From: RPQK01 sp041946865
GTDB taxonomy: Bacteria; Acidobacteriota; UBA6911; RPQK01
Assembly (NCBI GenBank): GCA_041946865.1
Contig: JBHGBF010000096.1
Coordinates: forward strand, 1-17,904
Length of the DNA: 17,904 bases
Reading direction: 5' to 3'
The translations under genes were made by a program, and so were the position numbers. Within the stretch, counting starts at the first letter, position 1, and every line of letters begins with the position of its first letter. Shown in pieces: positions 1-7,211 of this stretch. Under the pieces are notes generated by a model. The model searched no databases. It saw nothing but the letters and a program-made list of their open reading frames with translations, and had not been told where the DNA came from.

Positions 1-118
1 CACGCTTTCAGCGTGATACAGCCACACAGCAGCGGTTCCTGTTGATTCATCTGTATACTGAGGGGGTACCCCCGTGGGGTTTGGGCTTTACCGATCGACG
101 AGCGTGAAAGCCTGCAGT

Positions 119-247
119 CGACACAGCCGCAAGCGCAACGCGTCGAGTGAGGACCGGGCCGGACCAAGCCGGCTGAACCCTCTCGCTCCAGACGGCTCGG
201 CCGACACATTCCGCACAAAAAGAGACGTTGCGCTTGCGGCTGTGTCG
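119..247. repeat. 22-bp perfect inverted repeat, ends of a dispersed element
   Basis: The arms at 119-140 and 226-247 are exact reverse complements and share the core ACAGCCGCAAGCGCAACG. They are separated by 85 bp. Reading inward from the right arm, the sequence also resembles positions 15164-15222 (a gacagagccgcaagcg-type core, then a gcgtc-tttt-gcgg stretch, then gtcgg and gagccg). The two arms are therefore probably the outer ends of two head-to-head copies of a dispersed intergenic element. No transposase is present. A function such as mRNA end protection is only a guess. Confidence 0.6.
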
Positions 248-290
248 TCTATGTAAAAAGGCCGGCGCCGCTCTATTACATTTAAGGCTA

Positions 291-314
291 CCGGGAGCCC
301 CGATTGGCTCCCGG
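291..314. repeat. Perfect 9-bp GC-rich hairpin
   Basis: ccgggagcc at 291-299 pairs perfectly with ggctcccgg at 306-314 across a 6-nt loop. Neither strand shows a U-tract next to the stem, so it is not a standard intrinsic terminator. It could be a REP-type stem or a structured RNA fragment. Confidence 0.45.
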
Positions 315-530
315 CAGCCGGGGGGAAGAAAGGAACGACCGACGCTGATACTGAAGGCAAGAGATGTGCCAAATGGTCGGGCCGCTCTAATGCCTGTCCT
401 GCCTTCGCCGTTCACCACCCGGTTGGCAGGCAAACCGGTAAACATTCCCGGTTCTGAAAAGCAAAACTCGCATCGCTCTGATACACCTTAATTTAAAGTT
501 TTGCATGATGAGGGATAAATTTCCCGGTTC

Positions 531-755
531 TCAAGCCCGCTCCTCTTGAATCCGCGGATAGCGCTCCACAGAAAGATCGACTTCCGGTTTCACCGACCAG
601 CCCGTCTTCAGCCCTACGACGAAGATCCCCAAAGCCACTGCTCCGAGCGCGAAGATCGTGTCACCAATGACCCGCAGCCAGCGAATCGTTTCCAGCGGCG
701 GCTGCTGCATGAACTCCATCGACCGGGAATCCCAGAGGCCCTCGTTGACACGTAA
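531..755 (-). pseudogene. norB: C-terminal remnant of quinol nitric oxide reductase (NorB/NorZ)
   Basis: The minus-strand frame ending with TGA at 531-533 reads through VNEGLWDSRS, EFMQQPPLETIRWLRVIGDT and a hydrophobic helix (IFALGAVALGIFVVGL) before a short polar tail. This resembles the extreme C-terminus of quinol-dependent nitric oxide reductase, where a GLWYARS-EFMQ motif precedes the last transmembrane helix. The full enzyme is about 750 residues; here only about 75 codons remain. Upstream the frame hits a stop at 762-764 and then repeat DNA (790-815), and I see no norB sequence beyond it in any frame. The haem and iron ligand histidines of the family lie in the missing part, so this cannot be a working NO reductase. 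An internal ATG at 717-719 could start a 62-residue single-helix peptide, but I prefer gene decay. Family recognition is from memory of the motif. Confidence 0.6.
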
Positions 756-781
756 CCGCTCTCAATGGGCAACTGCGGTTC

Positions 782-824
782 GAAAAAGCCCGCCTAAAGG
801 CCGCCTAAAGGCGGCACAACAACC
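782..824. repeat. REP-like element with tandem and hairpin structure
   Basis: The unit ccgcctaaagg occurs twice in tandem (790-800 and 801-811). The second copy forms a perfect hairpin at 800-815 (gccgcc, loop taaa, ggcggc). The flanks (gaaaaagcccgcc ... ggcggcacaacaacc) resemble the right arm of the element at 11491-11580 (gaaaagcccgc ... ggcgggactacgaacc), so both probably belong to one dispersed family. It lies about 30 bp from the truncated end of the norB remnant. Confidence 0.5.
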
Positions 825-860
825 AAGAGTGAGGGGTTACTTCCGCGAGTTGTTGCCAAT

Positions 861-889
861 TTGTCTGTCTCTCAGTTTCTTTGTAGAAT
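861..889 (+). promoter_or_regulatory. Candidate sigma70 promoter for cupin-oxidoreductase pair
   Basis: TTGTCT (861-866) is followed after 17 nt by TAGAAT (884-889), a good -35/-10 pair with ideal spacing. Transcription would start near 896, just ahead of the GGAGG at 900-904, leaving a very short leader. Pattern-based only. Confidence 0.45.
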
Positions 890-908
890 TCCTCATTTTG
901 GAGGAATG

Positions 909-1358
909 ATGATCATTGCGGATTTGGCTGAAATCCCAGGCAGGACTTATCCCGCGCGTCGCCGCACCCAGAACCTGGTCGGCGGCGCCTCACCAGTCCA
1001 GGCCAGAAACTTCAGTATCGGCCTCGTGACACTTGAGCCGCATGGCGGGCAGGTTCCATGGCACAATCAGGAACAGGAGGAGGTGTACTTCATTTGGCAG
1101 GGAAACGGCGAGATGTGTCTCGGCGAAGAGCGCCAGACCGTGAGAGCCGGACAGGCTGTCTACATCCCGCCGGGCGTTTTCCACCAGCTCACCAATACCG
1201 GATCCGAACCGATGAAGATGATGTACTGCTACGGACCGGCGGGAGACGTCGCCCACTGGCGGCAGGAGCTGGATGGCTCTCTCCCCCGGGCGGGTATCGA
1301 AGCGCCCCCTCTTCCCGAAGGCGCCTATCCCCAGTGCACCAGGAAACCTGAACAGTAG
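909..1358 (+). CDS. Small cupin-domain protein
   Basis: A single-domain cupin of 149 residues. Cupin motif 1 is seen around PWHNQEQEEVYFIWQGNG, where the first metal His and the Glu are present but the usual second His of HxH is replaced by Gln. Motif 2 is seen as GQAVYIPPGVFHQLTN, with the conserved PxG, His and Asn. It is probably a metal-binding beta-barrel acting on, or sensing, a sugar or other small metabolite; the substrate cannot be read from sequence. Start choice: GGAGG at 900-904 suits ATG at 909-911 (4 nt spacing) better than the adjacent ATG at 906, and the in-frame TTG at 861 lies inside the candidate promoter. The gene is followed after 26 nt by an oxidoreductase on the same strand, so the two are probably co-transcribed and may act on the same compound. 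Confidence 0.8.
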   Translation: MIIADLAEIPGRTYPARRRTQNLVGGASPVQARNFSIGLVTLEPHGGQVPWHNQEQEEVYFIWQGNGEMCLGEERQTVRAGQAVYIPPGVFHQLTNTGSEPMKMMYCYGPAGDVAHWRQELDGSLPRAGIEAPPLPEGAYPQCTRKPEQ

Positions 1359-1384
1359 AAAGTAGAACAGCAAAGGACCAGACG

Positions 1385-2545
1385 ATGGCAAGCACTAAGA
1401 CGCATAAAGTCGGAATCATCATGAACGGGGTGACCGGGAGGATGGGAACCAACCAGCACCTCATCCGGTCTATACTCGCAATCATCAAACAGGGCGGTGT
1501 CCGCATCGGGGACGAGGAAGTGATCGTTCCCGAACCCATGCTGGTGGGTCGCAACGCGGCTAAGTTGCAGAGACTGTGCGCCTCTACGGGCGTCACAAGG
1601 TGGACCACGGATCTCGACTCGGCCCTTTCCGACGCTCATTACCCGGTTTATTTCGATTCGCAAACCACGAATCTGCGGGTTCAATCGGTCTGCAAGGCGA
1701 TCGAGGCCGGCAAGCACATCTACTGTGAAAAACCGACGGCTGGGACGACCGACGAGGCCTTCAGCCTCTATCGCCGAGCCCGACAGGCGGGAGTTAAGCA
1801 CGGCGTCGTGCAGGACAAGCTCTGGCTCCCCGGTCTGCTTAAGCTAAAGACGGTCGCGCAAACGGGCTTTTTCGGGAAAATCATTTCGGTACGCGGTGAA
1901 TTCGGATACTGGGTGTTCGAGGGAGACACGGTTCCTGCTCAGCGCCCCTCCTGGAATTACCGAAAGGAAGAGGGCGGGGGCATCATCCTGGACATGTTCG
2001 CCCACTGGCGCTACGTGCTCGACAATCTTTTCGCGCCGGTCAAGTCCGTTTCCTGCGTAGCCGCCGTTCACGTCGACAGGCGTTGGGACGAGCAAGGCAA
2101 GCCCTACAACGTCGATGCAGAGGACTCCGCCTACGCCACGTTTGAGCTGGGAGACGGTATTATCGCTCACTTCAATTCCTCCTGGGCGGTCCGTGTGCGG
2201 CGGGATGACCTCCTGACCATACAGGTCGACGGAACCAAAGGATCCGCGGTCGCCGGCCTCCGTCAATGCTGGACTCAGTCCTATGCCGCCACCCCGCGGC
2301 CCATCTGGAACCCGGACATCGAGAACCCAATCAATTTCCAGGCCGCATGGTCCCCGGTCCCGGAATACCAGTCCTACGACAATGCTTTCAAGACCCAATG
2401 GGAGTTGTTCCTGAAGCATGTCGTCACCGATGCGCCTTTCCCCTGGGATTTGCGAGAGGGGGCGAAAGGAGTGCAGCTGGCCGAGAAAGCGATGGAGTCC
2501 TGGCAGAAACGGTGCTGGGTGGACGTGGAGGAACTGGATGTGTAA
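1385..2545 (+). CDS. Gfo/Idh/MocA-family NAD(P)-dependent oxidoreductase
   Basis: A 386-residue protein with the two-domain Gfo/Idh/MocA layout. The N-terminal Rossmann domain starts with VGIIMNGVTGRMG (residues 9-21), a variant of the GxGxxG nucleotide loop. The family signature CEKPTAG follows at 114-120, with Lys116 in the catalytic Lys position. The C-terminal substrate domain includes GGGIILDMFAHWRYVLDN from residue 198, whose His207 fits the usual active-site His. Members oxidise or reduce hydroxyl groups of sugars, inositols and related compounds; the substrate is unknown. The start is ATG with AAAGGA at 1372-1377 and 7 nt spacing. It sits 26 nt downstream of the cupin gene. Its 3' end faces that of the methyltransferase across a tandem/inverted repeat at 2557-2641. 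Confidence 0.88.
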   Translation: MASTKTHKVGIIMNGVTGRMGTNQHLIRSILAIIKQGGVRIGDEEVIVPEPMLVGRNAAKLQRLCASTGVTRWTTDLDSALSDAHYPVYFDSQTTNLRVQSVCKAIEAGKHIYCEKPTAGTTDEAFSLYRRARQAGVKHGVVQDKLWLPGLLKLKTVAQTGFFGKIISVRGEFGYWVFEGDTVPAQRPSWNYRKEEGGGIILDMFAHWRYVLDNLFAPVKSVSCVAAVHVDRRWDEQGKPYNVDAEDSAYATFELGDGIIAHFNSSWAVRVRRDDLLTIQVDGTKGSAVAGLRQCWTQSYAATPRPIWNPDIENPINFQAAWSPVPEYQSYDNAFKTQWELFLKHVVTDAPFPWDLREGAKGVQLAEKAMESWQKRCWVDVEELDV

Positions 2546-2556
2546 AGCAGCTTGTC

Positions 2557-2641
2557 CATGAACCAACATGAACCAACACGAACCAAGGCGTGCGAAAAGG
2601 GTCATGGTTCGTCTTGGTTCGTTGGTTCGTATGGGTTCGTG
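2557..2641. repeat. 10-bp tandem repeat with inverted copies between convergent genes
   Basis: Three 10-bp units (catgaaccaa twice, then cacgaaccaa) run from 2557 to 2586. From about 2603 to 2641 the same word returns as its complement (ggttcg repeated four times), so the RNA of either strand could fold into a long imperfect hairpin. It lies between the plus-strand oxidoreductase stop (2545) and the minus-strand methyltransferase, whose last dozen codons (TNPYEPTNQDEP) are written in it. It may work as a bidirectional transcription end, although no U-tract is visible. Confidence 0.65.
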
Positions 2642-3435
2642 GACCCGCTGCTTTGCACCTCCGACGCCTGCACGACCCTCATTGTTCGATCACCCACTTT
2701 TTCCGCATCCACAATTAACGTTCGCCCGAGCAGCAGATCGAGGCTGTTGATCTGCCGCCGGATCTCGCGGTTGGCCTTGCGCTGCTCGGGTTCGGTTTCC
2801 TTGCGCATGGTTCTGATGGAATAGAGGCGAAACAGAGGATAGAAGACCAGAAAGCCGGCTGCCGACCGTCTCCACAGGTCGGTCGTAACCTTCCTGACCT
2901 TGAATCCGGAACTGTGCAGCATGTATCGGACCTGGTAAAACGTCACCGGATTGATATGGTCGAACACCGGCAGGTGGCTGAATTCGTTGATCGGGCGCGG
3001 GCACAGCGAATAAAAACCTGAAAAGAAGTACTTTAGCCGCGAGGCGAGATTGAGGATGTTCGGAGTAGAGAGGATAAAGCGCCCTCCCGGTCTGAGTATC
3101 CGATGACATTCGCGCGTAAACAGAAACGCGTTTTCCAGATGCTCGATGCCTTCCAGGCAGACGACGTAATCGAGTGCCCCGTCAGCCACAGGCAGAGGCT
3201 TGTTCATGTCCATGAACGAGCATTTGATCCCCTGCGCCTTAAAGAAATGAGGATCGATGTCTCCCGCCACGACCTCAAACCCCAGGTCTTTCGCAACAAC
3301 GGAGAGGGCGCCCTCTCCCGCCGGCACATCCAGAAGCCTGCCCCGGGGCAGCTCGTCAAGAACGGCCAGCACGCGAAGAAACGTCTTCCCGTGGGCAATG
3401 ATCTGAAATCCAGACGGGATGTAAATGGATGACAT
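2602..3435 (-). CDS. Class I SAM-dependent methyltransferase
   Basis: 277 residues with a Rossmann-type methyltransferase core. Motif I is LLDVPAGEG (34-42), the acidic end of the second strand is VAGDID (56-61), motif IV region is DYVVCLEGIEHLEN (89-102), and a motif V/VI-like HRILRPGGRFILSTPN (111-126) follows. A basic, mildly hydrophobic segment near the middle (SAAGFLVFYPLFRLYS) could be membrane-associated. The substrate is unknown. Start: ATG at 3433-3435, directly after an in-frame TTG; the ribosome-binding site is weak. The gene follows gatB by 64 nt on the same strand and may be the last gene of the long minus-strand run. The C-terminal TNPYEPTNQDEP is encoded by the 10-bp repeat at 2557-2641, so the natural end of the protein was probably shorter or different. 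Confidence 0.82.
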   Translation of the reverse strand: MSSIYIPSGFQIIAHGKTFLRVLAVLDELPRGRLLDVPAGEGALSVVAKDLGFEVVAGDIDPHFFKAQGIKCSFMDMNKPLPVADGALDYVVCLEGIEHLENAFLFTRECHRILRPGGRFILSTPNILNLASRLKYFFSGFYSLCPRPINEFSHLPVFDHINPVTFYQVRYMLHSSGFKVRKVTTDLWRRSAAGFLVFYPLFRLYSIRTMRKETEPEQRKANREIRRQINSLDLLLGRTLIVDAEKVGDRTMRVVQASEVQSSGSTNPYEPTNQDEP

Positions 3436-3499
3436 CAAGATAGCCCGCCGTTACTGCAGGCACGGAGGACTGCCGGTCCCATATACCTGCACTCGCGGC

Positions 3500-4957
3500 T
3501 CACCCCCGCAGTTTGGCCAGCAGCAGCTCATTCACGGCTTTCGGATTGGCCTGGCCCCGGGTCTCACGCATAACCTGTCCGACAAAGAACCCGAGCAAGC
3601 CCTCTTTTCCGGACCGAAAGGCCTCCACCTGCCCCGGATTGGCTTGCAGCACCCGATCGACGATCTGCTCGATCTGGGCCTGATCTGTGATCTGCCTGAG
3701 CCCGGAGGCCGCGACAATCTCTTCTGGGTCCTTGCCGCTCTGGTACATCTTTTCGAAGACCTCTTTCCCGATCTTGCCGGTAATGGATCCCGTTTCTATC
3801 AGCTTGATGAGCCTGGCCAGCTGGCCGGGAGAAACGCGGCTGGCCTCAATCTCGCGACCATCCTGCTTCAGAAACCGGGTCAGCTCTCCAGTCATCCAGT
3901 TGAACACCTGGCGCGGATGACCGGAGCTCTTCGCGGCCGCCTCGAAGTAATCGGCATAAGGACGCGTCTGCGTTACCTGCATCGCGTCTTCATCGGACAG
4001 GCCGTACTCGGCCACAATACGGGCCCGCCTGGCCTCCGGCAGTTCGGGAATCTCGCCCTTCAACTGATGCAGCCAGTCTTCGTCAACGACAACCGGGAGC
4101 AGGTCGGGATCAGGAAAGTAACGATAGTCGTGCGCCTCTTCCTTGGTCCTCATGGCAAAGGTCCGGCCGGCGTCGTCGTTCCAAAGGCGGGTCTCCTGCA
4201 CGATCGTGCCGCCTTCGCGAAGGACGCGGATTTGCCTTTGAATCTCGTAATCCAGTGCTTTCTGAAGGAAGCGGAAAGAGTTGAGGTTTTTGACTTCGAC
4301 CTTGGTTCCGAGTTTTTCTGCACCCGCCGGACGGACTGACACATTCGCGTCGCAACGCAGACTTCCTTCCTCCATGTTCCCGTCACACACGCCCAGGTAG
4401 AGCAGGGTCCGGCGAAGGTATGTCATGTAGTCATACGCTTCCTGTGACGAACGAAGATCCGGCGCCGAGACAATCTCGATGAGCGGCACGCCTGTCCGGT
4501 TAAGGTCCACGTACGTATCATCGCCCGGGACATGAATGGACTTCCCGGCATCCTCTTCCAGATGCACGCGGATGATGCCGAAGCTCTTCGACTGATAATT
4601 CGTGATGTGCCCGGTCTTCTGTCTCTCCCCGGTCATCAGAGTGACTCGGCCGTTGTGGGCCAAAGGCAGTTCATATTGCGAAATCTGGTATCCCTTGGGA
4701 AGATCCGGGTAGAAGTAGTTCTTGCGGGCAAAGACAGACCGGGTGTTGATGCTGCAACCCAGGGCCAGGCCCGCCTTGATGGCCATGGCCACCGCCTGGC
4801 GGTTTAAAACCGGGAGAGCGCCCGGCAAACCGAGACAGACCGGGCAGGTATTGGTGTTCGGCGGGGCCCCAAAACGCGTACTGCATCCGCAAAAGATCTT
4901 GCTTTCGGTCAGCAGTTGCGCGTGAACCTCAAGGCCGATAACAGCTTCGTATTCCAT
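3500..4957 (-). CDS. gatB: Aspartyl/glutamyl-tRNA amidotransferase subunit B
   Basis: A 485-residue, full-length GatB. The subunit binds mischarged Glu-tRNA(Gln) or Asp-tRNA(Asn) and phosphorylates the acyl group, which the GatCAB complex then amidates with ammonia from GatA. The N-terminus (MEYEAVIGLEVHAQL) is diagnostic, followed by four Cys (23, 25, 38, 41) in the FCGCS...CPVC zinc site. The cradle-domain signature YPDLPKGYQISQYE follows, with LNRTGVPLIEIVSAPD and the QETRLW region further on. The C-terminal helical and tail domain ends in NPKAVNELLLAKL, as expected. The start is ATG at 4955-4957 with AGGA just upstream. gatA and gatC are not adjacent, so the complex is encoded at more than one locus. 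A hairpin at 4971-5002 separates it from miaA, and a methyltransferase gene follows. Confidence 0.97.
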   Translation of the reverse strand: MEYEAVIGLEVHAQLLTESKIFCGCSTRFGAPPNTNTCPVCLGLPGALPVLNRQAVAMAIKAGLALGCSINTRSVFARKNYFYPDLPKGYQISQYELPLAHNGRVTLMTGERQKTGHITNYQSKSFGIIRVHLEEDAGKSIHVPGDDTYVDLNRTGVPLIEIVSAPDLRSSQEAYDYMTYLRRTLLYLGVCDGNMEEGSLRCDANVSVRPAGAEKLGTKVEVKNLNSFRFLQKALDYEIQRQIRVLREGGTIVQETRLWNDDAGRTFAMRTKEEAHDYRYFPDPDLLPVVVDEDWLHQLKGEIPELPEARRARIVAEYGLSDEDAMQVTQTRPYADYFEAAAKSSGHPRQVFNWMTGELTRFLKQDGREIEASRVSPGQLARLIKLIETGSITGKIGKEVFEKMYQSGKDPEEIVAASGLRQITDQAQIEQIVDRVLQANPGQVEAFRSGKEGLLGFFVGQVMRETRGQANPKAVNELLLAKLRG

Positions 4958-4970
4958 GAGTCCTGCTCAT

Positions 4971-5002
4971 GTTCGTGCTCGTGCACGGGCTCGAGCACGA
5001 AC
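4971..5002. repeat. 11-bp perfect hairpin between miaA and gatB
   Basis: gttcgtgctcg at 4971-4981 pairs perfectly with cgagcacgaac at 4992-5002 around a 10-nt loop. The stem includes the first base of the miaA stop (cta at 5002-5004) and ends 13 nt before the gatB start codon. There is no U-tract. It could attenuate or process the transcript between the two genes, or be another of the simple-sequence insertions seen at gene ends here. Confidence 0.55.
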
Positions 5003-5940
5003 TAACTGATCATTGCCACAATGCTCAGTAGTTCCGCCAGCGCCTGCGGGTCTTCGCCCGCAAGCGGGATCCAGTGCATGTCCTCCTCCCGGCGGAACCA
5101 CGTCATCTGGCGTTTCGCGTACCGGCGGGTGTCGCGCCGGGTCAATTCAATAGCCTCCTCGCGCGTGATCTCTCCCTTCAGGAACCGGACGACGGCGCGG
5201 TAGCCGAGAGCTTCAAACGCCTTGAGATCTGGGGAGTAGCCCTGCCGGAGAAGAGCGGCCACTTCCTCGACCAGACCGGATTGGAACATCTCCTCGACGC
5301 GGCGGTTGATTCTAGCATACAGGTTCGAACGGGGTAAATTCAGGCCGATCTTCACAATCTGGAGTTCTTCGAAGGGCTGCCGGGCCGGCTGCAAGCGACT
5401 GATGGGCGCCCCGGTGGCGAAAAACACCTCCAGCGCCCTGACCAGTCGGATCCGGTCGGCCGGCTCGATTCGCGCCGCGGCCTCCGGATCCCGTTTCTTT
5501 AGCAGTTTATGCAGATACGGGCTGCCCCGTCGATCGGCTATCTGGTGGAGTCGTTGGCGCAATTCCTCGGTCCGACTCGGGCCCTCGAAGACGCCTTGGA
5601 GCAGGGCGCGCAGGTACAGTCCCGTCCCTCCGACCACGAGAGGGGTGCGACCCCGGCCTGCTATCTGCCTGCAAACCTCACGCGCCTCCTGCATGTACCG
5701 GCCGGCGCTGTACACTTCGTCGGGCTCGATCACATCGTACAGATGGTGGGGAACGAGGCTGCGCTGGTGGTCGGTTGGTTTGGCTGTCCCGATTTCAAGC
5801 TTCCGGTAGAGCTGCATCGAGTCGCAATTGACGATTTCGCCTCCCAGAACCAGCGCCGCTTCAGTAGCGAGAGCGCTCTTGCCGCTGCCTGTAGGACCAG
5901 CAAGGGCAATCAGTTTCGGGCGTGTCGCTGCCGGTTTCAA
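5002..5940 (-). CDS. miaA: tRNA dimethylallyltransferase (MiaA)
   Basis: Transfers dimethylallyl from DMAPP to N6 of A37 in tRNAs reading codons that start with U. With the TTG start the protein has 312 residues, close to the family norm of about 310. Visible motifs: the P-loop GPTGSGKS (15-22), the conserved DSMQLYRKLEIGTAKP (40-55), and VVGGTGLYLRALLQG (102-116). Near the C-terminus ...FEALGYRAVVRFL and RRYAKRQMTWFR are typical MiaA segments. The open frame extends upstream to 6057 but those residues are basic, unlike the family, and lie inside the spoIID-like gene. TTG at 5938-5940 overlaps that gene's TGA (ATTGA), suggesting translational coupling. It is followed by a hairpin and gatB. 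Confidence 0.94.
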   Translation of the reverse strand: MKPAATRPKLIALAGPTGSGKSALATEAALVLGGEIVNCDSMQLYRKLEIGTAKPTDHQRSLVPHHLYDVIEPDEVYSAGRYMQEAREVCRQIAGRGRTPLVVGGTGLYLRALLQGVFEGPSRTEELRQRLHQIADRRGSPYLHKLLKKRDPEAAARIEPADRIRLVRALEVFFATGAPISRLQPARQPFEELQIVKIGLNLPRSNLYARINRRVEEMFQSGLVEEVAALLRQGYSPDLKAFEALGYRAVVRFLKGEITREEAIELTRRDTRRYAKRQMTWFRREEDMHWIPLAGEDPQALAELLSIVAMIS

Positions 5941-7208
5941 TGGTTTCTTTTCAGGTCGATGTCGTGGTAGTAGTGTTTCAGAATCCGCTCGTAATTGTAC
6001 CCCTTCTGGGCGAGCTCGACAGCGCCGAACTGGCAGAGGCCGACGCCGTGGCCCCACCCCTTGCCCTTGACAGAGATCTCGGTGATGTTCCCTTTGTGGT
6101 CCTTCTCGGTATCCAGATCAAGGATATAGTTGCTGCGCAGCCCCAGCGTGAAACGGATCTGGTTCCCCTTAAGAAGCGCGTCCCCTTCGCTGCCGGCCAG
6201 CTTCATTTCAATGACCCTTCCGGAGACGCCTCGCTTGACCGGCTCGATTTTCCGGAGGCGGCCGAAGCGTGAATTCCGATTCAGGACGGCTTCGATTTTT
6301 GATCCGAGGCATCTGGTCTGCCAGGAATGGAAGGGGCTGATCTCATCGGAGCATTCGACCCCGCCCTTCAAATACGGCAACTCTCTCTGAAACATCCCGA
6401 CGTACGACTCGGTCTTCCCGCCGCACGTCGAGGAATAGACGGCCAGGATCACCCGGTTGTCGTAGGTCGCAATGATGCCGCGGGTCTCGGCTATCGCCCG
6501 GTCCGTCACAGGGTGTTCCACTTTCACGCCGCTGTAAACCTGGGAGCGCTCGTCGGCATAGACATCGAAGCCCCGCTTGACGTTAAAGCCGAGATGGTAG
6601 AAAGCGAAGGTGCGGGCAGCCACCGTCTGGGCCTTCAGAGCCTCCAGCTGCGGGAAACGCGACGGGTGCAGCTCGTTCGGGACCGTGCCGCGAAGGTACT
6701 CCTCGAGGTCCACTTCGTTGACCGCTACAGGGACCGACAAGGGATTCAGGAACACCTCAATCGAGCCGCGATAGGCCAGGCCATCGATGATCAGCGGCCG
6801 AGCGTCGTCGGCCGGGTCGAGCCGGAAGCCGCTGCCTGATCCTATGACCCTGCTGGACTCCCCTTCGCCATTCCGCAGGACAATCTGCCTGCCCACGGCG
6901 CGTGCCGCAATCACGGCCCCAAGAGTTGACCCCTTGACCGTAAGGTTTGAGAAGTTTTCCTTAAGCAGCAGTCGGATCCGGGGGGTGCGCACCCCAGCCT
7001 CCAAAGGCAACGGACGTTTCTCAGGCAAGCGTTTTTCCGCTTTTCCAGGCGAGGGCTGGGTCCGGGGCGGGAGGGGCGGCGGTCTCTTCTTCCCTCCGCA
7101 CGACGGCAGGACGGCCAGGAGCAGCAATGCGGCGATCAGTGCCAACAAACAACGTGGATAACGCGAATCTGTTCGGGTGGCTCGCGTTACTCGTTGGGTC
7201 GAACGCAC
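5937..7208 (-). CDS. SpoIID/LytB-domain lipoprotein
   Basis: A 423-residue protein with a basic N-terminus, a hydrophobic stretch (CLLALIAALLLLAVLP, about 20-35) and LPSC at 34-37, which reads as a lipobox with Cys37 as the lipidated residue. A Pro-rich linker follows, then a SpoIID domain. Hallmarks include EYLRGTVPNE, LEALKAQTVAARTFA, SSTCGGKTESY, and near the end GKGWGHGVGLCQFGA. In Bacillus SpoIID is a peptidoglycan lytic transglycosylase acting with SpoIIP on denuded glycans. In non-sporulating bacteria relatives are linked to cell-wall turnover or division. Start: GTG at 7206-7208 with a strong GGAGGT overlapping the stop of the upstream Gfo/Idh gene. The stop overlaps the miaA start. 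Whether this homologue is catalytic cannot be decided here. Confidence 0.87.
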   Translation of the reverse strand: MRSTQRVTRATRTDSRYPRCLLALIAALLLLAVLPSCGGKKRPPPLPPRTQPSPGKAEKRLPEKRPLPLEAGVRTPRIRLLLKENFSNLTVKGSTLGAVIAARAVGRQIVLRNGEGESSRVIGSGSGFRLDPADDARPLIIDGLAYRGSIEVFLNPLSVPVAVNEVDLEEYLRGTVPNELHPSRFPQLEALKAQTVAARTFAFYHLGFNVKRGFDVYADERSQVYSGVKVEHPVTDRAIAETRGIIATYDNRVILAVYSSTCGGKTESYVGMFQRELPYLKGGVECSDEISPFHSWQTRCLGSKIEAVLNRNSRFGRLRKIEPVKRGVSGRVIEMKLAGSEGDALLKGNQIRFTLGLRSNYILDLDTEKDHKGNITEISVKGKGWGHGVGLCQFGAVELAQKGYNYERILKHYYHDIDLKRNH

Positions 7209-7211
7209 GAC

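Larger units (their letters stand above)
1..530. other. Intergenic region with repeats, no supported gene
   Basis: I see no credible gene here. The open frames overlap each other on both strands, have Arg/Pro/Ser-rich compositions typical of GC-rich non-coding DNA, and match no family I know. Visible structure: a small hairpin at 1-15 (cacgct/agcgtg), a 12-bp perfect palindrome at 62-73 (gggggtaccccc), a long inverted repeat at 119-140/226-247, a 9-bp perfect hairpin at 291-314, and an 11-bp direct repeat (445-455 and 521-531) bracketing an 8-bp inverted repeat (461-468/497-504). The region reads as an accumulation of repeat debris next to a decayed gene. Confidence 0.6.

Noticed and set aside
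62..73. Perfect 12-bp palindrome gggggtaccccc as an operator
   Set aside because: No gene or promoter lies nearby to regulate, and G/C runs of this length are not rare in such DNA.
47..445. 132-residue minus-strand ORF and competing plus-strand ORFs in the first 500 bases
   Set aside because: They cover the inverted repeat, overlap one another, have Arg/Pro-rich composition and no recognisable domain or ribosome-binding site.
861..908. TTG at 861 or ATG at 906 as the cupin start
   Set aside because: TTG 861 falls in the -35 box of the candidate promoter. ATG 906 leaves one base after GGAGG, too close for a ribosome-binding site.
3425..4339. 304-residue plus-strand ORF opposite gatB
   Set aside because: Shadow of gatB; no family features and no ribosome-binding site.
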